Shown: positions 32,365 through 38,897 of the stretch, piece by piece
Numbering within the stretch: the first letter of the stretch is position 1
How the letters are laid out: every line of letters starts with the position of its first letter
Assembly: GCA_040779335.1 (NCBI GenBank)
Contig: JBFONV010000001.1
Span: 868,001-932,000, forward strand
Source of the DNA: JBFONV01 sp040779335
GTDB lineage: Bacteria > Pseudomonadota > Gammaproteobacteria > Enterobacterales > Alteromonadaceae
Direction of reading: 5' to 3'
DNA length: 64,000 bases
Made by a program: the position numbers and the translations under genes
The notes under the pieces: model-generated
Seen by the model: the letters and a program-made list of their open reading frames with translations, nothing else
Told to the model about the DNA's origin: nothing
Database searches by the model: none

Positions 32365-34764
32365 ATGAGTTATCAGGTTTTAGCAAGAAAATGGCGTCCA
32401 AAAACGTTTCAACAGCTCATGGGGCAAGAACACGTAGTCACAGTGTTGGTGAATGCATTGTCTCAAAAACGTTTGCATCACGCCTATTTGTTTACTGGAA
32501 CACGCGGTGTTGGTAAAACAACCATAGCGCGAATTTTTGCTAAAAGTTTAAACTGTCAACAAGGCATTACTGCAACTCCGTGTGGAGAGTGTGATGCCTG
32601 TATAGATATAGATCAGGGTCGCTTTGTCGATTTACTGGAAATTGATGCTGCATCACGCACTAAAGTCGATGATACCAGAGAAATCTTAGACAACGTTCAA
32701 TATGCTCCAAGTAGAGGACGTTATAAAGTGTACCTGATTGACGAAGTACACATGCTTTCTCGCAGTAGTTTTAATGCTTTGCTTAAAACACTTGAAGAAC
32801 CGCCAGAGCACGTCAAATTTATTCTCGCGACTACAGACCCTCAAAAGCTCCCGATTACTGTCTTATCGCGCTGTTTGCAGTTTCATTTAAAAGCATTAAC
32901 GGTGAGCCAAATTGAACAGCAGTTGATGGAAACATTAGCGCAAGAAAAAATTACACATGACGCAGGCACACTGACCTTATTAGCCAAAGCCGCCAGAGGC
33001 AGTATGCGTGACGCATTAAGTTTGACCGATCAAAGTATCGCTCAAGGCCAAGGTGTCATTTCAATTGCGAATGTGCAACAAATGTTGGGTGGAGTAGACC
33101 AGAACTGGGTTTATAAAATATTAATTTTATTAATAAAACAAGACTCTGCAGCGTTGATGGCATTATCACAAGAAATTGCTTCCTATGCGCCCAACTACGC
33201 ACGCCTTTTAGCTGAACTTATTCAATTATTACATCATATTGCGTTAGCCCAAATTGTCGATTTACAGTTTGATTTATCCGCTGAGCAAGCATCTTTACTA
33301 CGTAAATTCTGTCAGGCGATATCAGCTGAAGATGTGCAGCTATATTATCAGATAGCGTTAAATGGCAGGAAAGATTTACCTTATGCTGCGAATGAGCAAG
33401 CGGCATTTGATATGGTGTTACTGCGATTACTTGCGTTTAAACCTATGCAATATGCTGATGCTAAGGTAACCCCAGTACAATTGACCGATGTCCCAGATTT
33501 TGATGATGTTGAGTTAGCAGACACACAAATTAGTGGCAACAACAATGACTATCAGAGTGATAAAACAGCTCAAGAAAGTCATGCAACTCATGCCATCCCT
33601 GATGAAAGCGACAATATTGAAACTGTTAAAAGCATAGATAATGTGCTTGAACCCTCAGTTAGTATTACCCCCTCGGCTAGAATGGATGATGCTTTATCAC
33701 TAGAACAGGTTTCATCAACCGAGACTGAACAGGTATTAGATGCAGAAATGCTTGCGATTGAACGTTCAGCGCAAGAGCAGGGGATGATGACATCAGACAA
33801 TATACCATGTGAAAATTCAAATGATATTATCGGCCAAGAACTGTCCTCATCGGAATCTAATGAAATTGAACCTGATTTATTTAATACCACTATCGAGGAA
33901 CTTGTCTCAAACGATAGCCAAATTTATAATGAATCTCAATCAGGTAACCCACCTTTAGCGCTTGATGATACTGCAGGTAATTTACAAGGGGAGACTATTG
34001 CGCCTCAATTAGATGCTGAACCAATACATAAAGTTGAAGAAGTAACGGCATCGAATATAGAATCCTCGCCAAATAATGCTCCTTTGCTAGCTACACAGGA
34101 AGTCGAAGAAAATCAATATGCTTCTCCGTTAGAAGCGGTATTGGCGACGCGAAATATGCTCCGTAGTCGTAAAAAACAGTTGGAAGATAAGCCAAAAAAG
34201 CCTAGTGACGCCAACGCGCGTCACGAAATAACGCCTGACACTCAGCAAGAACTTGAGACAAAAAATAAAGACAGTTCAGTAACCGCTGTGAAACCTAAAA
34301 ATAAGTTACCAGACTTAGAGAGTTTGCCTGAGCAACCTTATAGCCCTGACATTATTGATCCTACTAGTATACGGTTTGCGAATCAGGTCGACCGTTGGGC
34401 CAACATGATTGATACTATGGCGTTAACGGCCAGAGTAAGACAGTTAGCCATACATGCAACCATCGGCGAGAACTCTACTGATGATTTGCTGGTACTTAAT
34501 TTAGATCAATCGACCAAGCATTTATTTAGTGAGGCGGCTCATCAGCAGTTAGAGCAAAGTATTTCAACTTTTTTAACGCGTAAAGTCACAGTTGAAGTAA
34601 ACATTGTTGAGCAAACTATTGCTGATCCCTATCAAATACAAACAGATATAAATGATAAGAGACTCGAATACGCGATTGCTTTAATCCATGATGATGACGC
34701 GGTTAAAACGTTACAGCAAGAATTTCAGGCTGAACTTGATGAAAGTTCAATAGTAGCACGATAA
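32365..34764 (+). CDS. dnaX: DNA polymerase III subunit tau (gamma by frameshift)
   Basis: A 799-residue clamp-loader ATPase. Domains I-II carry Walker A (GTRGVGKTT near residue 45), the zinc-site cysteines (SLNCQQG, CGECDAC) and Walker B (YLIDEVHML). Domain III runs to about 365. A long acidic, poorly conserved linker spans about 370-590, and the tau-specific C-terminal part (about 625-799) should bind DnaB and the alpha subunit. It is longer than E. coli tau (643) mostly because of the linker. A slippery heptamer at 34194-34200 would give a shorter gamma form of 613 residues. Confidence 0.95.
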   Translation: MSYQVLARKWRPKTFQQLMGQEHVVTVLVNALSQKRLHHAYLFTGTRGVGKTTIARIFAKSLNCQQGITATPCGECDACIDIDQGRFVDLLEIDAASRTKVDDTREILDNVQYAPSRGRYKVYLIDEVHMLSRSSFNALLKTLEEPPEHVKFILATTDPQKLPITVLSRCLQFHLKALTVSQIEQQLMETLAQEKITHDAGTLTLLAKAARGSMRDALSLTDQSIAQGQGVISIANVQQMLGGVDQNWVYKILILLIKQDSAALMALSQEIASYAPNYARLLAELIQLLHHIALAQIVDLQFDLSAEQASLLRKFCQAISAEDVQLYYQIALNGRKDLPYAANEQAAFDMVLLRLLAFKPMQYADAKVTPVQLTDVPDFDDVELADTQISGNNNDYQSDKTAQESHATHAIPDESDNIETVKSIDNVLEPSVSITPSARMDDALSLEQVSSTETEQVLDAEMLAIERSAQEQGMMTSDNIPCENSNDIIGQELSSSESNEIEPDLFNTTIEELVSNDSQIYNESQSGNPPLALDDTAGNLQGETIAPQLDAEPIHKVEEVTASNIESSPNNAPLLATQEVEENQYASPLEAVLATRNMLRSRKKQLEDKPKKPSDANARHEITPDTQQELETKNKDSSVTAVKPKNKLPDLESLPEQPYSPDIIDPTSIRFANQVDRWANMIDTMALTARVRQLAIHATIGENSTDDLLVLNLDQSTKHLFSEAAHQQLEQSISTFLTRKVTVEVNIVEQTIADPYQIQTDINDKRLEYAIALIHDDDAVKTLQQEFQAELDESSIVAR
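34194..34224 (+). promoter_or_regulatory. programmed -1 ribosomal frameshift signal in dnaX
   Basis: The heptamer A-AAA-AAG (34194-34200) is in the correct phase (codons CCA AAA AAG). After a -1 shift the next codons are GCC and TAG (stop at 34203-34205). A 7-bp hairpin follows, GTGACGC (34205-34211) with GCGTCAC (34218-34224), and a Shine-Dalgarno-like GGAAG lies 8 bases before the heptamer. These are the same four elements as in E. coli dnaX. Confidence 0.8.
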
Positions 34765-34830
34765 CCAATACTTGAATTTTAAGCCGTTAAGCACTAAGGT
34801 TGGCGGCAAAATATCATTGGAGACAAAATT

Positions 34831-35157
34831 ATGATGAAAGGTGGTATGGGCAACTTAATGAAGCAGGCCCAACAAATGCAAGCTAAAATGGCTAAAGCTC
34901 AGGAAGAGTTAGCGAAAATGGAAGTTACTGGCGAGTCAGGTGCAGGAATGGTTAAAGTAACTATGACAGGTAGCCATAGCGTGCGCAGAGTCGACATTGA
35001 CGAAAGTTTGATGGAAGACGATAAAGAAATGCTGGAAGACTTAATCTCAGCAGCATTCAATGACGCAGTTCGTCGTGTCGAAGAGCAAAATAAAGAAAAA
35101 ATGGGCGCACTTACTGGTGGTATGCAATTACCACCAGGGATGAAAATGCCTTTTTAA
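34831..35157 (+). CDS. ybaB: YbaB/EbfC family nucleoid-associated protein
   Basis: A 108-residue DNA-binding protein of the YbaB/EbfC family, which acts as a dimer on the nucleoid. The N-terminal MGNLMKQAQQMQAKMAKAQEEL helix, the GMVKVTMTGSHSVRRVDID sheet and the GGMQLPPGMKMPF tail are all characteristic. It follows dnaX, as in most proteobacteria. The gene usually found next, recR, is absent here. The first two codons are both ATG; either may be used. Confidence 0.95.
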   Translation: MMKGGMGNLMKQAQQMQAKMAKAQEELAKMEVTGESGAGMVKVTMTGSHSVRRVDIDESLMEDDKEMLEDLISAAFNDAVRRVEEQNKEKMGALTGGMQLPPGMKMPF

Positions 35158-35274
35158 TCTGGTAATCCCTAGAAATTATTAGATTAAGCACTGGTGCTCG
35201 TTGTGTTTCTATCATGAGGACATATCAGAGATAAAATGCCTAATGTTATTAGTATCATTTGGCTGTGCTTCATT

Positions 35275-35304
35275 AAAAAGCTCAAGACATTCTTGAGCTT
35301 TTTT
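35275..35304 (+). terminator. rho-independent terminator of the apt-dnaX-ybaB transcript
   Basis: AAAAAGCTCAAGA (35275-35287) pairs perfectly with TCTTGAGCTTTTT (35291-35303) around a CAT loop, followed by a T-run. Confidence 0.82.
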
Positions 35305-35515
35305 CATTTTAACTTCCAATATTTTTCATCAAGATTTTTACCATACCTTCAACAGCTTACTGGTTTAGGGATTTCTATGCTGGTAAAGAGAATAGTAGGT
35401 TGGAGGCGCGTATTGATGTAACTTAATTAATATATTCTTGTTGTGGCTAATCTAGAGCGCTTCTAGGATTTACTATTCTCTATTAAAAAGACGCTTCTAC
35501 ATATTTCTTTTTTAT

Positions 35516-35544
35516 ACGCATTTTTTACACATTTTTTGCACATT
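35516..35544 (+). promoter_or_regulatory. triple 11-bp direct repeat, candidate binding site of the local response regulator
   Basis: ACGCATT (35516), ACACATT (35527) and GCACATT (35538) begin exactly 11 bases apart, joined by T-tracts. A -10-like TATCAT is at 35552-35557, so the last repeat covers the -35 position. Similar pairs occur before 37924 and 38898. OmpR-family regulators typically bind such one-turn direct repeats. Confidence 0.55.
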
Positions 35545-35611
35545 CCTTCGTTATCATTCCTCCCATCCAAGTCGAACTTTTCTGAATTATATTAAGGTCT
35601 AATTTTATTGT

Positions 35612-37111
35612 ATGAATATTCAAAAGAAATTCTTTTTAATATTATTTTGTTTTAGTCTGACATTGGTTTTACTGTCTGTTTTGTTGATGCAGTGGAGTAT
35701 TAACAAAGGTATGGTTGAATACGTAAATACTAAGGAAGTAGAGCGACTAGCGCCAGTAATAAATGAGCTCGCGGCTGAATACGAAAAAAATTATAACTGG
35801 CAAGGAATGGATAAAAAACGCGATAAATTACGTCACATAATTTCATCTCACCTATCGGACAGTGAATTTCCAAACAGACCCAACTCTTTGACCTTGCCAT
35901 ATAAGTCATTGTCTATGCCTCCACCTTTACATCCACCACTAGAGCTGTTTATATCAAAAAGAAATTTACTACTAGGTAATAATTTACACCTACCACCACC
36001 ACCTCACGGCGATAAAGTTCATTATGCCTTACTCGATAGCGACGAAGCTTTTATTACCGGTAAAGTGCTTGATGGTGTTGAATATAGTAAATCCAAAATA
36101 CGGGTAAACGATAAGGTCGTTGGATTTTTGGCTATCTCTAAGCGTAACCAGTTAACTCAAGGATACGAATTAGATTTTATCGAACAGCAGCAAGTATATT
36201 TATGGTTCATTGGCGTACTTTTAATGAGCTTAGTTGCATTGGTAGCTTTACCTCTAGCTCGGCACGTGGTTGAACCTATTAAACTCATTACGCGAGGTGT
36301 ACACAAGCTAACCCAAGGTGATTATCAACAGCCTATTCATTTGAAAAGACAAGATGAGCTTGGCGCGTTGAGCCGAGATTACAACGAACTGGCGGTGACA
36401 TTGTCAGAAAATGAAACGGCTCGGAAGCGTTGGTTAGCCAATATATCTCACGAACTTCGAACACCTATTGTTATTTTAAGTGGTGAACTTGAGGCCATGC
36501 TTGATGACATTAGGCCATTGACGAAAAACAATATTGCTTCGGCTTATGATGAATTGCAGCAACTAAAGCGACTTGTCGAAGACTTACAACAGCTTACTTG
36601 TGCTGATATTGGCGGCATGAATTATCGCAAACAACATGAAAATTTGGCCAAATTGTTAAAAAATGAGATGGATAAATATCATAGCTATTTATCCGCTGCA
36701 GGCATGATCCTTAACTTGGATATTACCGATGAACATATAGCTGTGTATGCAGATAAAACGAGGCTATATCAATTGTTTGAAAATATAATTACCAACGCAA
36801 TTAAATACTCAAATGGTACTGAACTAAACATATTGTTACGTGTTGAAAAAAAATCGGAGCAGGCGATAGCGGTAATAACCTTTGAAGATAATGGAACTGG
36901 TATTGAAGATACGCATTTAAATAATCTATTTGAATATTTATACCGTGTTGAAAACTCTCGGAATAGGAAAACCGGTGGTTCTGGATTAGGTTTGTCTATT
37001 TGTCGTCATATTGTCCTCGCACATCAAGGCAATATCACTGCAGAACACGCTTGTTCAGGTGGATTAGCTATTGTGATTAAACTGCCAATAGCGCGAAGTT
37101 TTTCGGACTAA
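35612..37111 (+). CDS. sensor histidine kinase (BaeS/CpxA-like) with polyproline periplasmic loop
   Basis: A 499-residue inner-membrane kinase. Membrane helices lie at about 7-27 and 195-217, enclosing a periplasmic domain of about 165 residues. HAMP follows (about 218-270), then HisKA with H280 (NISHELRTPI) and the ATPase domain with NAIKYS (N box), EDNGTGI (G1) and GGSGLGLS (G2). The periplasmic domain has two proline clusters, SMPPPLHPP (101-109) and LPPPPHG (127-133). It is followed after 27 bases by its response regulator. It probably reads an envelope signal; the ligand is unknown. Confidence 0.9.
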   Translation: MNIQKKFFLILFCFSLTLVLLSVLLMQWSINKGMVEYVNTKEVERLAPVINELAAEYEKNYNWQGMDKKRDKLRHIISSHLSDSEFPNRPNSLTLPYKSLSMPPPLHPPLELFISKRNLLLGNNLHLPPPPHGDKVHYALLDSDEAFITGKVLDGVEYSKSKIRVNDKVVGFLAISKRNQLTQGYELDFIEQQQVYLWFIGVLLMSLVALVALPLARHVVEPIKLITRGVHKLTQGDYQQPIHLKRQDELGALSRDYNELAVTLSENETARKRWLANISHELRTPIVILSGELEAMLDDIRPLTKNNIASAYDELQQLKRLVEDLQQLTCADIGGMNYRKQHENLAKLLKNEMDKYHSYLSAAGMILNLDITDEHIAVYADKTRLYQLFENIITNAIKYSNGTELNILLRVEKKSEQAIAVITFEDNGTGIEDTHLNNLFEYLYRVENSRNRKTGGSGLGLSICRHIVLAHQGNITAEHACSGGLAIVIKLPIARSFSD

Positions 37112-37138
37112 TCAAAGATAAATTGTTAGAGAACCTAT

Positions 37139-37816
37139 ATGACAAATAATATGAAAAATTCAATATTGATTGTAGAAGATGAAGTTAAGCTCGCAAACTT
37201 ATTATCCGATTACTTTAAGGACTCAGGTTTTGTGCCAGATAAACTTCATCATGGCGATAAAGTTGTACCGTGGGTTAAGGAGCACAACCCAAAAGTTATA
37301 TTACTCGATATTATGTTACCAGGAAAAAATGGCATTGAACTGTGTAAAGAAATTCGCCAGTTTTCAAACGTGCCTATCTTAATGGTTACTGCAAAAGCGG
37401 ATGAGGTTGATCGACTCTTGGGCCTTGAACTAGGGGCGGATGATTATATATGTAAACCTTTTAGTTTTAGGGAAGTCGTTGCTAGAGTTAAAACGGTATT
37501 GCGACGTATTCATAACCTTGGAACCCACACTAATACCTTACATCTTAATGAACATCGCTTTACTGTGACCTTTAATCAACAAGAAGCGAAATTAACATCG
37601 GTAGAGTTTCAATTATTAAAGCCTTTGGTTGAAAAACCTGAGCGTATTTTTACGCGAGCACAACTTATGGAGAATATGTATTCTGATCAACGTATTGTTA
37701 ATTATCGAACCATTGATAGCCACATAAAAAAATTACGCAAGAAATTGGTCGTAATCAGTGATGGTAAAGATTGGATAGAATCAGTTTATGGTACCGGCTA
37801 TCGTTTGGTTTTATAA
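37139..37816 (+). CDS. OmpR-family response regulator (BaeR-like)
   Basis: A 225-residue regulator: receiver domain 1-125 with acidic E13-D14, phosphoacceptor D57 (LLDIMLPGKNG) and lysine in ICKPFSF, then a winged-helix OmpR-type DNA-binding domain to the end (RIFTRAQLMENMY, RTIDSHIKKLRKKL, GTGYRLVL). It is paired with the kinase upstream. It is the natural candidate to bind the 11-bp-spaced direct repeats seen before the kinase, EF-hand and CotH genes. An ATG four codons later is an alternative start. Confidence 0.92.
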   Translation: MTNNMKNSILIVEDEVKLANLLSDYFKDSGFVPDKLHHGDKVVPWVKEHNPKVILLDIMLPGKNGIELCKEIRQFSNVPILMVTAKADEVDRLLGLELGADDYICKPFSFREVVARVKTVLRRIHNLGTHTNTLHLNEHRFTVTFNQQEAKLTSVEFQLLKPLVEKPERIFTRAQLMENMYSDQRIVNYRTIDSHIKKLRKKLVVISDGKDWIESVYGTGYRLVL

Positions 37817-37848
37817 GGTAGTATGTCACGTAAATTTCCTTTGTTTGT

Positions 37849-37866
37849 GCACAGTTTTTGCAATTT
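37849..37866 (+). promoter_or_regulatory. double 11-bp direct repeat upstream of the EF-hand gene
   Basis: GCACAGT (37849) and GCAATTT (37860) begin 11 bases apart, within GTGCACAGTTTTTGCA, nearly the same as GTGCACATTGTTTGCA before the CotH gene. A weak -10 (TACGCT at 37874) lies 14 bases after the second repeat, the same distance as at the kinase promoter. Confidence 0.5.
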
Positions 37867-37923
37867 CTGTTGTTACGCTTGTCTTGAAAGTTAGTTCAAC
37901 AAAACAGGTTACAGGAGATTTCT

Positions 37924-38232
37924 ATGAGAATTTATACCAACCCCATAATCGCAATTTTGCTGCTGCTTACTGCGGCTAGTGTAGTTCAGGCAAAAAACAT
38001 GGAGCTCAAAAATGAAGGTGCACATCAACGACCTAGCTTTAAGTCTATTGATGCAAATGTTGATGGCGATGTTGATTTTGATGAGTTTGCATCGCATGAG
38101 CTTCCGCATGGTGACCATCAAACGGTTTTTAACCTTATCGATACCGATAATAACGGTGTAATAAGCCAAGACGAATTTGATAATCATAAGCCGCCATGCC
38201 CTAAACATGCTAAAGGAGGCCGCCATGATTAA
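37924..38232 (+). CDS. exported EF-hand protein
   Basis: A 102-residue protein with a signal peptide (1-23, ending VVQA) and two EF-hand calcium loops: D43-A-N45-V-D47-G-D49 with E54, and D73-T-D75-N-N77-G with E84. Both loops have the standard ligand spacing. The tail is rich in Lys, His and Pro with one Cys. It should be periplasmic or extracellular and bind Ca2+. Its end overlaps the next gene by 8 bases, so the two are coupled. With the two-component system upstream and the CotH/polyphosphate genes downstream it could be a calcium-sensing or buffering part of the system (inference). Confidence 0.82.
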   Translation: MRIYTNPIIAILLLLTAASVVQAKNMELKNEGAHQRPSFKSIDANVDGDVDFDEFASHELPHGDHQTVFNLIDTDNNGVISQDEFDNHKPPCPKHAKGGRHD

Positions 38233-38689
38233 TTCAATAAACTCAAACATGTCAATGCCACCACCGCCACGGACAGAGAGAACTTTGACAGAAGAACAGC
38301 AGCTACTTATCTCTGATACTTTGTCGCAATTTGACGCGGGAAATCTCACTGAATCTGATGCTCAAAGTATTGTTGAAGCGTTCTCAGAGGGAGGTATTCA
38401 ACCAGGATCTGCGCTTGAAAAAGCCATGTCAGATTCTGGTTTTGATGCAAAAACGGTGGGAGATCTCGCCAACGTTTCTGGCAAAGGTAGCATGCCACCA
38501 CCACCGCCTAAGCAAGATACCGACGAAATAAGCTCAATGGTTGATTATTTGAATGAGCTTTTGGATGAAAAGTTGTCTGCAAACGGTGATAGTACTTTGA
38601 GTGATGAAGATAAACAGTCAATTCTGACTCAGATACTAGAAAAATTTGGTAAGAAAGATGATGAATCTATAATCAATACCTCTGCATAG
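38225..38689 (+). CDS. proline-motif small protein, unknown function
   Basis: A 154-residue acidic protein without signal peptide or membrane helix. It has two SMPPPP-type stretches (P12-15 and P91-95), each at the head of a helical segment, plus an EF-hand-like NGDSTLSDEDKQ near residue 135. I chose the ATG at 38225 because a perfect AAGGAGG ribosome site precedes it and it overlaps the EF-hand gene. An ATG at 38177 would lie inside that gene. The same SMPPP motif appears in the periplasmic part of the kinase. The family is not recognised; weak similarity to EF-hand/XopAW-type proteins is possible. Confidence 0.7.
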   Translation: MINSINSNMSMPPPPRTERTLTEEQQLLISDTLSQFDAGNLTESDAQSIVEAFSEGGIQPGSALEKAMSDSGFDAKTVGDLANVSGKGSMPPPPPKQDTDEISSMVDYLNELLDEKLSANGDSTLSDEDKQSILTQILEKFGKKDDESIINTSA

Positions 38690-38714
38690 TATCTAATTAT
38701 CAAAAGAACATTTT

Positions 38715-38750
38715 ATAAAAGCCATTTCTCATGAGAAATGGCTTTTATAT
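38715..38750 (+). terminator. rho-independent terminator after the proline-motif gene
   Basis: A nearly perfect 16-base-arm palindrome (left arm 38715-38730, right arm 38733-38748) with AAAAGCC/GGCTTTT at its base, so the T-run is part of the arm. Confidence 0.72.
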
Positions 38751-38832
38751 TTACGCTAGCCCTAGAGTAAATAGCGATCTATTAGCGTTTGAAGTATTTA
38801 AATTGCTTTAAGGTGCATTTTCCTCATTTTGT

Positions 38833-38850
38833 GCACATTGTTTGCACCCT
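38833..38850 (+). promoter_or_regulatory. double 11-bp direct repeat upstream of the CotH/lamin-tail gene
   Basis: GCACATT (38833) and GCACCCT (38844) begin 11 bases apart, with a weaker CCTCATT 11 bases before (38822). The -10-like TATAAA is at 38856-38861. It is the best match to the repeats at 37849 and 35516. Confidence 0.55.
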
Positions 38851-38897
38851 TATTATATAAATTAGTCGCTCAGTTAATACTAATTTGAGATCGATTT

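Larger units (their letters stand above)
35158..35611. other. intergenic region after ybaB, where recR is usually found
   Basis: About 450 bases. It contains a strong terminator (35275-35304) and three 11-bp-spaced repeats before the sensor kinase (35516-35544). I see no recR coding trace and no other gene. A small frame at 35236-35421 runs through the terminator and is not convincing. Confidence 0.6.

Noticed and set aside
34171..34177. Earlier AAAAAAC tract in dnaX as a slippery site
   Set aside because: It is out of phase for a -1 tandem slip (AAA AAA C) and has no hairpin right after it; the site at 34194 fits all criteria.
35236..35421. Small frame after ybaB, considered as a recR remnant
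   Set aside because: It passes through a strong terminator and shows no RecR zinc-finger or Toprim pattern.
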